Positions 50,446 through 60,938 of a stretch of 64,000 nt of DNA are shown here, in pieces. The stretch comes from Peribacillus frigoritolerans. GTDB taxonomy: Bacteria > Bacillota > Bacilli > Bacillales > DSM-1321. The DNA lies in NCBI GenBank assembly GCA_030562215.1, contig JAUPFL010000002.1, positions 1,364,001-1,428,000 of the forward strand. The letters run 5' to 3'. Numbering within the stretch: position 1 is the first letter of the stretch; each line of letters starts with the position of its first letter. The notes under the pieces are model-generated. The model saw only the letters and a program-made list of their open reading frames with translations. It made no database searches and was not told where the DNA came from. The translations under genes were made by a program, and so were the position numbers.

Positions 50446-53400
50446 GTGAAGAGGATTATTAGTATTCTTCTATTATGTTCAACTGTCACTTGTTTACCAT
50501 TGAATAGTGCATATGCAGAAGACCCTGGGTATTATAATGAACCATACCGTAATCAATTTCATTTTTCTCCTGAAGCTAACTGGATGAATGATCCGAATGG
50601 TATGGTTTTTTATAAAGGTGAATATCATTTGTTTTATCAATATCATCCGTATGGAACGACATGGGGACCGATGCATTGGGGGCATGCTGTCAGTAAAGAT
50701 CTTGTTCATTGGGAGCATTTGCCGATTGCTTTATCGCCGGATGAAAACGGTCAGATTTTCTCGGGGAGTGCTGTTATTGATTGGAACAATACAGCTGGCT
50801 TTGGAAAAGAAGCAATGGTTGCCATCTTTACGCATGCAGGGGATAAGCAAGTCCAAAGTATAGCGTATAGCCTAGATAAAGGAAGAACTTGGGAAAAATA
50901 TAAAGGGAATCCCGTAATGCCAGACCCTCCTATACAAGATTGGCGCGATCCTAAAGTATTTTGGCATGAAGAATCAAACCAGTGGGTTATGTCGTTAGCG
51001 GCTAAGGATAAGATTATGTTTTATACCTCACCAAATTTAAAAGAATGGGAGTATGCAAGTGAATTCGGCGAAGATGGTGGAATACAAGCAAATAGCTTAG
51101 ACAGAACTTCTTATACCATGTCATCCCAGACAGGTGAATCATTTAGCTATGAGGGAGATATTACCCTTAATGAGAAGAATGGGAGAGAAGGGGCAGGCGG
51201 TTTAGTTTTTCGGTCAGATAGGAGTGCAAAGAACGGCTATGTTGCGAGCTTAGATGCCAAAAACGATGTCATAACATTAAGTAAGAATGTAGATGGAACA
51301 AACGAGGTAATTATGAGAAAACCTTTTACCCTCAAAACTTCAACTACCTACCATGTGAAGGTGGAAACAGATGGGGATCAAATTCAAGTCTCTGTAAACG
51401 ATCAATCAGTTATAAAAAAACAGATATAGAATTCGATTATGGATACTATGGATTGTCAGCGTGGAATTCAACAGTTGCCTTTCGAAATGTGGAGTTCAAG
51501 AATACATCTAACTTTGAAACCAATTTATCAAAATGGTCAGATGTAAACGGAAGCTGGGAGAGCACGATGGATGGAAAAAGTGGAACCTCTACGGGGGACG
51601 CTTTTGTAATGAGTGGTCAAACAGGGGATAACTTTTTTATGAAGCAAACATTGAGATATCTGGGGAAAAAGGTGGCAAAGGAGCTGGCTCGCTCGTTTTT
51701 CGTGCAGATCCTAATGCAACAAACGGTTATATGGCGAATATCGATGCTTTAAACGATACAATAAAAATCATGAAAATCGAAAATGGAGACATATCCATTT
51801 TAGCTGAAAAAACAATAAATCTAGATACAGATAAAAGGTACCATTTAAAAGCAAGCACTCATGGAAAAAATATTAAAATTTCTTTAGATGGTAATCTCAT
51901 TCATGATGTAAATGATTCAACTTTTTCATCAGGGCATTTTGGCTTAAATGTTTGGAATTCATCCACGATATTCCAAGATGTTAAAGTTGGTAAGAACATC
52001 ATGACAAATGAGAAGGAAATTACTAATCATGATTTTGAGACAGGTGATCTAACTGGGTGGAGTACAATCGAAGGTAATGCTTTCACAAAAGATCATGTGA
52101 CAAATGTACCATCATACTGGGGGAGGGATTTCGGCCACCAAGGAAACTACCACTTATGGGGGTTTACTGATCTTCAAAAGGGAGATGACGCAACAGGTGA
52201 ACTGCACTCCTCATATTTTAAACTAGATGGCTCTGGAGAAATCAACTTTCTGTTGGGTGGTGGTAATGATATCAACAACCGCTATGTTTCGTTAGTGAGA
52301 GCCTCTGATGATCAAGAATTAATTCGACAAGCCAATACCAAATTTAAAGAAGAAAAATATCAAAAATACGTCTGGGATGCTTCGAAATACATTGGAGAAG
52401 TGTTATATATTAAAGCTGTAGATCAAGCTACAGGTGGTTGGGGTCATTTAAACATGGATGATGTTAATGTTTATAATGAAGGGGCCATGCCAAATGAAGT
52501 AGACCAAGTTGTCAAAGAGCCTGAGAAAGACGATTCAAAAGAAAGCGGCATCCTTACAGACTGGTCTGCTGTTTCTGGAGAGTGGATACCTTCTACTCAT
52601 GGTAGTAACGGAGGAATTTGGGAATGTCCTACTCTAATCGAATTACCAATTGATGGTGACCCTTCAAAAACAAAATGGGTACTACAGGTAAGCATTAATG
52701 ATGGCGCTCCTGCAGGCGGGTCAGGTATGCAATATTTTGTAGGTACCTTTGACGGGAAAACGTTTAAAAATGAAAATCCTTCCGATCAAGTGTTATGGAC
52801 TGACTACGGGGCAGATTATTATGCCGCAGTAGATTGGAGCGGAATTGAAGGTAAGAATGGCGAAAAATATTGGATTGGCTGGATGAGTAATTGGCAATAT
52901 GCAAATAATACACCAACTTCGACTTGGAGAAGTTCAACGACATTGCCAAGAAAGATGGAGTTAACTCAGACAGATGAAGGTTTACGTTTAAAACAAACAC
53001 CAGTTTCTTTAAAAACCATTCGAGATAAGAGTGAAAAAATTTCATATAAAAATAAAGTCATATCTGGTGAAAGTAATCTCCTATCTAAACTATCAGAAGA
53101 TACATTTGAAATGATAGCTGAGTTTGATGTAGATGATATAAAAGCAACTGAATTCGGCTTTCAAGTTCGTAAAGGAGCAACTGAATATACGACTATTGGC
53201 TATGATGTTGCCGCCAAACAGTTATTCGTAGACCGTTCAAGTTCAGGAAGCTTTGATTATGGGAACAATGTAGTTGGTAAGCATGACGGACCGTTGAATG
53301 CATTAAATGGGACGGTGAAAATGCATATTTTCATTGACCGATCTGCTGTAGAAGTGTTTGGAAACAAAGGTGAAACGGTTATTTCTGACCAAATTTTCCC

Positions 53401-53500
53401 GGATCCATCAAGTAAAGGATTGCAAATTTATAGTAAGGGTGGAGAAGTTACATTAAAGTCTTTGAAAATATACCCTTTAAAGAGTATATGGAAAAGATAA
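50446..53500 (+). CDS. Secreted GH32 fructanase with carbohydrate-binding modules nested in the catalytic domain (2 frame breaks)
   Basis: Signal peptide (residues 1-24, cleavage after SAYA). Catalytic start QFHFSPEANWMNDPNGMVF with the nucleophile D49, then the stabiliser motif in QDWRDPKVFW (D168). After SEFGEDGG (about residue 211) some 500 residues intervene: two similar beta-sandwich modules (GAGGLVFRSDRSAKNGYVAS; GAGSLVFRADPNATNGYMAN) and a third jelly-roll-like module (NHDFETGDLTGWSTIEG to HLNMDDVNVYNEG). The catalytic domain then resumes with GGIWECPTLIELP (acid/base Glu) near 52615 and the C-terminal GH32 sandwich (FIDRSAVEVFGNKGETVISD). One base is missing at A51414-51420 and T51633-51638. 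About 1019 residues. Probably cleaves levan or inulin outside the cell; GTG start. Confidence 0.9.
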
Positions 53501-53548
53501 AGACTAAATTTCAATCCTATTAAAGAGGGGTTGATAGGTAAGAGTTTA

Positions 53549-53585
53549 TGAAGGCTGTCGAAAATGATCGATAGCCTTTCATTTT
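53549..53585 (+). terminator. Terminator after the GH32 gene
   Basis: AAGGCTGTCG / CGATAGCCTT with one G-T pair, then TCATTTT. Confidence 0.7.
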
Positions 53586-53618
53586 ACCTAAATCAAAAGA
53601 ATGGAGAGTGTAATGTAA

Positions 53619-54583
53619 ATGAATAAAACAAACCGCGCAGTCATATGCGTTGGGGAGCTTTTGATCGATTTTTATTGTACAGATATTGATGTTAATTTAA
53701 TAGAAGGTAATCATTTTCTAAAGAAAGCCGGGGTGCACCAGCGAATGTCGCAGCTACTATTTCAAAGCTAGGTGGGGAAGCGAGTCTAATTGGAAAAGTA
53801 GGAAATGACCCATTTGGACTATTTTTAATAGAAACGATAAAAGAGGTAGGGGTTGATACATCGATGATTGTTACTGACGATTTAGCACCAACTACTTTAG
53901 CATTTGTTTCTTTACAAGCAAATGGTGAAAGGGATTTTGTATTCAATAGAGGAGCGGATCGAAATTTAACAGAGGATAACTTATACCTGGATAGATTAAG
54001 TGGTGCTAAGATCATTCACTTTGGATCTGCAACTGCATTTCTGGAAAACCCTTTTAAAACAACTTATTTAAAGGCAATGGAATTTGCGCAAAATAGGGGG
54101 ATATTTCTATCGTTTGACCCTAACTTCCGACATGATTTATGGAAAAATAGAGTGGCTGAATTTATTAGTTTTGCTAGAAAGGGTATATCAATGGCTGACT
54201 TTGTAAAAGTAAGCGAAGCAGAGCTGGAGCTAATCACGGGAAAAATGGATAAATATGATGGAATAGCAATGCTCCATCATTTAGGGGTAAAAATAGTGGC
54301 TGTTACCCTTGGATGGGAAGGCACTCTTCTTTCAAATGGAAGTGGAATGAGTGTAATAAACAGCGTCGAAGTAAATTCAATTGACTCAACTGGTGCTGGT
54401 GATGCATTTGTCGGTGCTGCTTTATTTCAATTTGCAAATCTTGAGTCCTATGACACAATTTTTAGTGATTTTAGTAAACTTAAAGAGATCATTCTTTTTG
54501 CAAATAAAGTAGGTGCCGTCGTGTGTACGAAGGTAGGAGCGATTTCTTCTCTACCAAACGAAGAGGATATATATAAGATTTAG
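53619..54583 (+). CDS. PfkB-family fructokinase (1 frame break)
   Basis: Sugar kinase, most likely fructose to fructose 6-phosphate. VICVGELLIDFYCTDIDVN at the N-terminus, GGAPANVAATISKLGGEASL after correction, FVFNRGADRNLT, then LSFDPNFRHDLWKN and the catalytic GAGDAFVGAALF. G53730-53733 is one base short. About 321 residues. ATG 53619 with GGAGAG upstream. Position after the GH32 gene points to fructose; ribokinase-like specificity cannot be excluded. Confidence 0.88.
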
Positions 54584-54586
54584 TCT

Positions 54587-54668
54587 TCATCGTTCTTTAA
54601 TATAATAGCTTGTACTATTAAAACCAACTTGATAAGCAACTTCAGTAATAGTAGAATCACCCGGCAAA
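54587..54668 (-). pseudogene. C-terminal relic of an AraC-family regulator
   Basis: Minus strand STITEVAYQVGFNSTSYYIK: the second helix-turn-helix of AraC proteins, followed by a stop. Nothing of the rest remains. Confidence 0.6.
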
Positions 54669-55047
54669 GGGATGGCAAAGAGATATAGCGTAGATGTAAA
54701 CAAAGGGATAGATTTTTAAAGAAGATGGTCAATGAACTTAATCTTAACATGTATCGAGGAAATATTGACAAATTACTGTTCTTTTAAGCTGGTCACAGAC
54801 ACACTTTGTTTTTTACTTGGTTAATCAAGGGGAAGGATTGTACCTGTTCCATCTTGTTCACCTACGTTTTCAATGTAGATATTTTCCTCGTTGTGGGTTA
54901 CGTTAGCCATAATTGGCGATTAAGCAATTTCTTCTGCTCGTTTAGCCACCTCATTTGGTTTGCAACAGTTAATTCCCTTAGATATAATGTTTAATTAAAA
55001 TAATTCCAAGAATCCTTACTGAACTAATAGGTCTTACTTTAAAAAGG
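54669..55047. other. Intergenic region, no gene seen
   Basis: No family recognised in either strand; probably decayed. Confidence 0.4.
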
Positions 55048-55094
55048 GAGGTTGCTGAGGCAGCCTTTTTCTATGGAACAAAACGGGGCAGGTT
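55048..55094 (+). repeat. Interspersed repeat, copy 2
   Basis: GAGGTTGCTGAGGCAGCC plus T-run, then AAACGGGGCAGGTT; counterpart of 23450-23495. Confidence 0.65.
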
Positions 55095-55142
55095 AGCATT
55101 CCTTCAGTTCGTTATACTTCAGCATTGAAAAAAATAGGGCTC
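55091..55142 (+). repeat. Interspersed repeat related to 34519-34571
   Basis: GGTTAGCATTCCTTCAGTTC, then ACTTCAGCATTGAAAAAAAT and AGGGCTCC. Confidence 0.6.
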
Positions 55143-55456
55143 CAGTAAGATATGAGTAAGACACCACTCTAACTCTAGGAGGAACCCTAATATGAAGTTT
55201 AAAATGCAAGGTAAACAAATCAACTAATCGAGAGAATTTCCGGTAAACACCTTATTGTTGGGGTGGATATCGCCCAACAATTACATGAGGCTGGAGCCGT
55301 GAATTTCCGTGGAGTTGTAGTCGTAGATCCACTTGCAATTAAAAATAATGAAAATGGATTTGCTGGTTTATTAAAATGGATGGATAAGCTTCAAAGACTT
55401 AATAAACTGGAGGCAGCCATTGTAGGAATGGAACCTACAGGCATCACACACTAAGA

Positions 55457-56548
55457 TTATTGTATATCTAACTCTTTGACAGTTTCTCCTTCAATTAACA
55501 CTGGTTGATAATAGGTTTCGTTTGGTAAATCCTTCTTACCCTGTAATTTCTTAATGACCCAATCAGCTGCATCATGTCCCATTTGTTCTTGTGGGTGTGT
55601 CAATGTCGTTAGTTTGATATTAGCATTTTTCGCAATATAAGAATTGTCCTGGCCAATAATTGATAATTGTTCGGGAATAGAAATATCAAGTTGTCTGCAT
55701 ACATTTGCTACTTCCAACCCTACCTCGTCGTTATAGCAAACAATGGCAGTCAACACGTCTCCATTTTCATCTAGGAACCCTTTCAAGTTCGTGTATAGGT
55801 CTAGCTTCGTTTCTGTAGTATACGAAAGCAATTGCTCTGGTTGAAAGCGTAATTTGGCTTCTCCAAGTGCTTTTATATATCCCTTCATTCGATACTTTCC
55901 TTGTAAATCATCCATTTTCGAAATGAGTCCAATTTGGGTGTGTCCTTTTGAAATCAATTCTTTTGTTGCGAGGTAGCTTGACTGCACATCATCTAGGCAA
56001 AAGAAAGGAACCTCTAATTCTTCATAATAAGCGTTGATCATGATGAATGGAACCTCTTGTTCCTTAAACGATAGGTAGTAACCGATGTTGGGATTGTATA
56101 GATTGCTTTTTGTAGGTTCAATGATCAAACCATCCACGCCAAATGACAACATCATTTCCAAGGCTTTTTTTTCTTGTTCGACATCATTATTTGTACTGGC
56201 TAATAGTAACGAATAATTATCTTCATTCAATCTTCTTTCAATTCCGCGGATAATGGAAGGGAAAATGTAATCAGAAATGTAGGTCGTGATTACACCTATC
56301 GTTTTATTTTTGGAATTGCCACCAGATTTTGATTGATATTGGTTACTAACATATGTGCCAGATCCTTTTTCACTTCTTAAGAATCCCTCGTTTGATAATT
56401 CTAAAATGGACTTTCGTACAGTGTGGCGGCTGACGTTATACATTTCTTGCATGACGGATTCAGTAGGTATTTGTTCCCCTACACTATATTCACCTGTAAG
56501 GATTTTATTTTTTAAATCATCAATGATTACCTGATACTTTGGTTTCAT
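55457..56548 (-). CDS. araR: Arabinose repressor AraR
   Basis: 363 residues, intact. N-terminal GntR winged helix (GEQIPTESVMQEMYNVSRHT, VRKSILELSNEGFLRSEKGS) fused to a LacI/GalR-type sugar-binding domain (TIGVITTYISDYIFPSIIRG, GHTQIGLISKMDDLQGKYRM, ELSIIGQDNSYIA-like QLSIIGQDNSYIAKN). This fusion is diagnostic of Bacillus AraR, which releases its operators on binding L-arabinose. Divergent from the ara operon; operator-like boxes lie at 56601 and 56812. Confidence 0.95.
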   Translation of the reverse strand: MKPKYQVIIDDLKNKILTGEYSVGEQIPTESVMQEMYNVSRHTVRKSILELSNEGFLRSEKGSGTYVSNQYQSKSGGNSKNKTIGVITTYISDYIFPSIIRGIERRLNEDNYSLLLASTNNDVEQEKKALEMMLSFGVDGLIIEPTKSNLYNPNIGYYLSFKEQEVPFIMINAYYEELEVPFFCLDDVQSSYLATKELISKGHTQIGLISKMDDLQGKYRMKGYIKALGEAKLRFQPEQLLSYTTETKLDLYTNLKGFLDENGDVLTAIVCYNDEVGLEVANVCRQLDISIPEQLSIIGQDNSYIAKNANIKLTTLTHPQEQMGHDAADWVIKKLQGKKDLPNETYYQPVLIEGETVKELDIQ

Positions 56549-56600
56549 TAAACCTCACTTCTTTCATAGTTGTTTGCATTCTAATTTATTTGTTTGAAAT

Positions 56601-56616
56601 ATTTGTGCGGACATAT
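56601..56616. promoter_or_regulatory. AraR box near araR
   Basis: ATTTGTGCGGACATAT, 13 of 16 matches to the palindromic AraR box ATTTGTACGTACAAAT. Placed for araR autoregulation. Confidence 0.6.
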
Positions 56617-56806
56617 TTTAACATAATTTCGAGTAAATTAAAACAAATCACCTTATTTTTTTGTATAAATTTTAGAAAAGTTATAGATTCCTCTTATTTA
56701 CCTTTAGGTTTCATGTCGCATAAATTCCTTTATTACTAATTTACTAACTTTAAGGTGAGGATGGAGTATTTCGTTTGAAAGTTGTAAGTATAAATAATAT
56801 ATATTG

Positions 56807-56835
56807 TTGACAAATGTACGTACAAAAAATATAAT
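56807..56835 (+). promoter_or_regulatory. Promoter of the ara operon with overlapping AraR box
   Basis: TTGACA (56807-56812), 17-base spacer, TATAAT (56830-56835). The spacer contains AAATGTACGTACAAAA (56812-56827), a near-perfect AraR box, so AraR would block RNA polymerase binding. Confidence 0.9.
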
Positions 56836-56869
56836 ATGGTTGTTAATATATTTAAGCGCCTCCTTTTAT

Positions 56870-56883
56870 TGAAAGCGCTGTCA
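56870..56883 (+). promoter_or_regulatory. cre (CcpA) site of the ara operon
   Basis: TGAAAGCGCTGTCA, full consensus match, downstream of the promoter. Confidence 0.85.
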
Positions 56884-56896
56884 GGAGGGGATTAAC

Positions 56897-58507
56897 GTGC
56901 AAATGAATCGAGTGAAAATTAAACATGCGATTACCGAAGGAGAAACTTCACTTGGAATCGAATTTGGATCCACACGTATTAAAGCGGTGTTGATTGATAA
57001 TCGTTATGAAACTATCGCATCTGGAAGTTATGAGTGGGAAAACTTCTTGGAAGAAGGAATTTGGACGTACAACTTAGTGGATATTATCACTGGTCTGCAA
57101 ACAGCTTATAGTGAAATGAAGCAAGAAGTTGAACGGAATTACGGAATTACAATTCGAAAAATAGGTTCTATTGGATTTTCTGCAATGATGCACGGGTATA
57201 TGGCTTTTGACAGTACAGGGAGCTACTAGTTCCGTTTCGAACTTGGCGTAACTCAACAACTGGTGTTGCAGCAAAAGAATTAACTAATCTATTTCAATTT
57301 AATATCCCTGAACGATGGAGTATTGCTCACCTTTATCAAGCAATATTAAATGAAGAGAAACATTTGCCTCGCATTGATTGTATTACTACTTTGGCTGGAT
57401 ACATTCACTGGTTATTGACTGGTAATAAAGCAATTGGCATTGGAGATGCTTCAGGCATGTTCCCGATTGATGAATCAACGCAAGATTACAATGAGTCAAT
57501 GGTCAAGCAATTTGACGATTTAATTGCGACGAAAGGTTATCCTTGGAAGCTAAAAGAGATTCTTCCTAAAGTCTACATTTCAGGCGAGCAAGCGGGTGAA
57601 TTAACCGAAATTGGAGCGAAAATCCTGGATAGATCAAGAAATTTACAACCAGGCACTCCGATTTGCCCACCGGAAGGCGATGCCGGAACTGGAATGATTG
57701 CTACGAATAGTGTGAGGAAACGTACCGGAAACATCTCAGTAGGAACTTCCGTTTTTGCCATGATTGTACTCGAGAAAGAACTTTCAAAAGTATATCCAGA
57801 AATTGATTTGGTAACTACACCAAACGGAAGTCCAGTTGGAATGGTTCACGCGAATAACTGTTCAAGTGATCTCAATGCTTGGCTGGGATTGTTCCGAGAA
57901 TTTTCTGAGGCAATGGGACAAAAGGTTGATACAAATAAATTATTTGAAGTAATGTTGAATAAAGCTTTGGAAGCGGATCCAGATGGTGGCGGTTTGCTTA
58001 GCTACGGTTATTTCTCAGGTGAAAATATCACAGGATTAGAAAAAGGGCGACCATTATTTGTTCGCTCGCCTGAGAGTCAATTCAATTTAGCAAACTTTAT
58101 GCGGACTCACCTTTTTACTGCTTTCGGTGCATTGAAAATCGGAATGGGAATTTTGACAAAAGAAGAAAATGTTGCAATTGATCGTATTTTTGGCTCACGG
58201 TGGTTTATTTAAAACCCCTCTTGTTGGACAAAAAATTGTTGCCGCTGCAATGAATACTCCAGTAACAGTTATGTCAACAGCAGGAGAAGGCGGAGCGTGG
58301 GGAATGGCGATTCTTGCATCTTACATGATGAATAAAGGTCAAAAAGAAAGTTTAGAAGACTTCCTCGACAAAAAAGTATTCGAAGAGGTTGATGGGCAAG
58401 AAATTTATCCTGATCAAGTAGATGTTAAAGGATTTGAAGCATTTATTGAAAGATACAGGAAGGGTTTAGTGATTGAGCAGGCCGCAGTTGACAATTTGAT
58501 GTTATGA
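56897..58507 (+). CDS. araB: FGGY-family L-ribulokinase (2 frame breaks)
   Basis: Phosphorylates L-ribulose in arabinose breakdown. SLGIEFGSTRIKAVLID at the N-terminus is the ATP-domain start; GFSAMMHGYMAFD, TLAGYIHWLLTGNKAIGIGD, EGDAGTGMIATNSVR and in the last part AHGGLFKTPLVGQK and STAGEGGAWGMAIL follow. One G is missing at 57218-57220 (corrected TGELLVPFRTWRN) and one extra T is at 58187-58191 (corrected DRILAHGGLF). About 537 residues. The N-terminus differs from the B. subtilis AraB type and resembles the alternative Clostridium/Lactobacillus kinases. GTG start with GGAGGGG. Confidence 0.9.
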
Positions 58508-58529
58508 GTGGAAAACTGGAGGGATTGAC

Positions 58530-59225
58530 TTGTTAGAACAACTGAAAGAAGAGGTATTTCAAGCAAATTTGGACTTGCCTAAATATGGACTTGTGAAATA
58601 TACATGGGGAAATGCGAGTGCCATTGATCGTGAAAGTGGTTTATTTGTTATCAAACCTAGTGGTGTTGATTACGAAACGATGAAAGCCAGCGATATGGTT
58701 GTTGTTGATTTAGATGGCAATGTAGTTGAAGGAGAGTTGAGGCCTTCATCAGATACAGCGACTCACGCAGTACTTTATAAGTATTACCAAGAAATCGGCG
58801 GCATTGTGCATACTCATTCAACTTGGGCGACAATCTGGGCTCAAGCAGGCCTTGATGTTCCAGCGATGGGGACCACTCATGCAGACACATTTTATGGATC
58901 CGTCCCATGTGCCCGCCACCTAACACAAGAGGAGATTGATCGTGGGTACGAAGTGGAGACTGGGAAGTTAATCATCGAAACATTTGAAGAACGTGGGTTA
59001 GACATTTTAGCCGTTCCTGGTGTCTTACTTCATGGTCATGGTCCGTTTACTTGGGGCAAAGATGCAAAATCCGCCGTAATGAATAGTGTGGTGTTGGATG
59101 AAGTTTCGAAAATGAATTTATTTACACGGGAATTAAATCATTTTGCAAAAGAATTACCACAAAATATTTTGGATAAACACTATTTACGAAAACATGGAAA
59201 ATATGCTTATTACGGTCAAAAGTAA
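58530..59225 (+). CDS. araD: L-ribulose-5-phosphate 4-epimerase
   Basis: Converts L-ribulose 5-phosphate to D-xylulose 5-phosphate. 231 residues, class II aldolase fold: KYTWGNASAIDRESGLFVIK, PSGVDYETMKASDMVVVDLD, zinc histidines in GGIVHTHSTWATIWAQ and the later LLHGHGPFTWGKDAK. TTG 58530 with GGAGGG upstream is the start, 22 bases after araB. Intact. Confidence 0.95.
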   Translation: MLEQLKEEVFQANLDLPKYGLVKYTWGNASAIDRESGLFVIKPSGVDYETMKASDMVVVDLDGNVVEGELRPSSDTATHAVLYKYYQEIGGIVHTHSTWATIWAQAGLDVPAMGTTHADTFYGSVPCARHLTQEEIDRGYEVETGKLIIETFEERGLDILAVPGVLLHGHGPFTWGKDAKSAVMNSVVLDEVSKMNLFTRELNHFAKELPQNILDKHYLRKHGKYAYYGQK

Positions 59226-59276
59226 GGTCAACTCTGTCAAATTATCAAACCATTAGATAAAGAAAAGAGGCTTATT

Positions 59277-60701
59277 ATGTTAACAACAGAAAAAAAGGAA
59301 TTTTGGTTTGTCGTAGGATCACAACATCTATATGGGGGAAAAGCGTTAGCAGAGGTCAAGGCGCATGCACAAACGATAACCGATGCATTAAATGAAAGCG
59401 GTATTTTACCTTATCCACTTGTATTGCAAGATTTAGCTGTTAGTGCAGATAAAATCACAAGCATCATGAAAGAAGTCAACTATCGTAACGAAGTTGCCGG
59501 TGTCATCACTTGGATGCATACTTTCTCACCTGCAAAAATGTGGATTCGTGGAACAAAATTATTACAAAAACCATTGCTTCATTTAGCTACACAATTCAAT
59601 GAAAGTATTCCTTGGGCAACGATTGATATGGACTTTATGAACCTAAACCAATCCGCTCATGGTGACCGTGAATATGGTTTTATCAATGCCCGATTGAAAA
59701 AACAAAATAAAGTTGTTGTAGGTTATTGGGAGCGCCCTGAAGTGCGACAGCAAATTGCTCAATGGATGGACGTAGCGGTTGCTTATAACGAAAGCTTCAA
59801 CATTAAGGTCGCTCGCTTTGGAGACAACATGCGTAACGTTGGAGTAACCGAAGGGGATAAGGTTGAAGCGCAAATCCAATTTGGGTGGACTGTTGACTAT
59901 TTTGGAATCGGAGACCTTGTCCAATATATAAATGAGGTTACTGATGAAGAAATTGATGCTTTATTTGCAGAATACGAAGGCCAATATGAATTTTTTTATG
60001 GTACCTACAGCAGGGAAGATTGGGAGAAAAGCGTAAAGGTACAGGCAAGCTATGAAATTGCGATTAAACGTTTCCTTGATGATGGTGGTTACACGGCCTT
60101 CACAACGAACTTCGAAGATTTATATGGGATGAAACAACTTCCTGGTCTTGCCGTCCAACGTTTGATGGCACAAGGATATGGCTTTGCGGGTGAAGGAGAT
60201 TGGAAGACGGCAGCACTTGATCGCTTACTGAAAGTGATGAGCCATAACCAATCAACTGGCTTTATGGAAGATTACACATATGAACTAGCTGCTGGACAAG
60301 AATCGATCCTCCAATCACATATGCTTGAAGTCGACCCATCTTTAGCAAGTAACAAACCAAAAATTGTCGTATCCCCATTAGGTATAGGTGATCGTGAAGA
60401 TCCAGCACGTTTAGTATTCGACGGCAAAGCAGGAGACGGTGTCGTTGTTTCCATGGCTGACTTTGGTACAAACTATAAACTTTTGATTAATGAAGTTTCT
60501 GCATTCGAGCCAACAGTTCCAGCACCAAACCTTCCAGTGGCCAGAGTACTTTGGGAAGTGAAGCCAAACTTCCAAGATGGAGTGAAAGCATGGCTTGAGA
60601 ATGGTGGCGGTCACCATACAGTTGTGTCATTGAATTTAACGACAGACCAAATCATAACCTATGCAAAACTTGTTGGCTTGGAATACGTAGTTATTAAGTA
60701 A
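59277..60701 (+). CDS. araA: L-arabinose isomerase
   Basis: Interconverts L-arabinose and L-ribulose with Mn2+. 474 residues, intact. Typical start KEFWFVVGSQHLYGGKALAE, then WMHTFSPAKMWIRGTKLLQK, ARFGDNMRNVGVTEGDKVEA, GYGFAGEGDWKTAALDRLLK (metal Glu) and a C-terminal GGGHHTVVSLNLT with metal-site histidine. Order araB-araD-araA. Confidence 0.97.
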   Translation: MLTTEKKEFWFVVGSQHLYGGKALAEVKAHAQTITDALNESGILPYPLVLQDLAVSADKITSIMKEVNYRNEVAGVITWMHTFSPAKMWIRGTKLLQKPLLHLATQFNESIPWATIDMDFMNLNQSAHGDREYGFINARLKKQNKVVVGYWERPEVRQQIAQWMDVAVAYNESFNIKVARFGDNMRNVGVTEGDKVEAQIQFGWTVDYFGIGDLVQYINEVTDEEIDALFAEYEGQYEFFYGTYSREDWEKSVKVQASYEIAIKRFLDDGGYTAFTTNFEDLYGMKQLPGLAVQRLMAQGYGFAGEGDWKTAALDRLLKVMSHNQSTGFMEDYTYELAAGQESILQSHMLEVDPSLASNKPKIVVSPLGIGDREDPARLVFDGKAGDGVVVSMADFGTNYKLLINEVSAFEPTVPAPNLPVARVLWEVKPNFQDGVKAWLENGGGHHTVVSLNLTTDQIITYAKLVGLEYVVIK

Positions 60702-60705
60702 TGTC

Positions 60706-60744
60706 TCTTCCCTCCAAGGAGGCTCTGCTTCCTTGGAGGGGAAA
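60706..60744 (+). terminator. Terminator after araA
   Basis: CTTCCCTCCAAGGAG / CTTCCTTGGAGGGGAA hairpin; weak T-tail. Confidence 0.75.
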
Positions 60745-60834
60745 AATAGGTAATCCAGACGTTGTAGACTGGAAATAGGAACCATTAGGATGATCCCTTA
60801 TTCGTAAGCGTGTTCGTGGTTTTCAGGGAAAAGA

Positions 60835-60848
60835 TGAAAGCGTTTTAA
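60835..60848 (+). promoter_or_regulatory. cre-like site before the sugar porter gene
   Basis: TGAAAGCGTTTTAA, 13 of 14 cre positions. Confidence 0.55.
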
Positions 60849-60938
60849 TAGCAGAATGACACAGATTTCATCCTAATAAATAACTTTTAGTAGTGGGATT
60901 TTTAAAATATAATTTTAAAACCTTTAGGGGGAACTTAA

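Larger units (their letters stand above)
55048..55454 (+). mobile_element. IS110-family left part: non-coding flank plus transposase N-terminus
   Basis: The non-coding flank 55048-55191 contains both interspersed-repeat segments. ATG 55192 (AGGAGG upstream) begins MKFKMQGKQIN; after a one-base slip LIERISGKHLIVGVDIAQQ carries the first Asp of the DEDD site. It is cut at VGMEPTGITH, just before the usual HYW. Only about 85 of about 400 residues remain. Confidence 0.78.

Noticed and set aside
54806..54994. 62-codon ORF between the fructokinase gene and the IS110 fragment
   Set aside because: No ribosome site, aromatic-rich random composition, no family.
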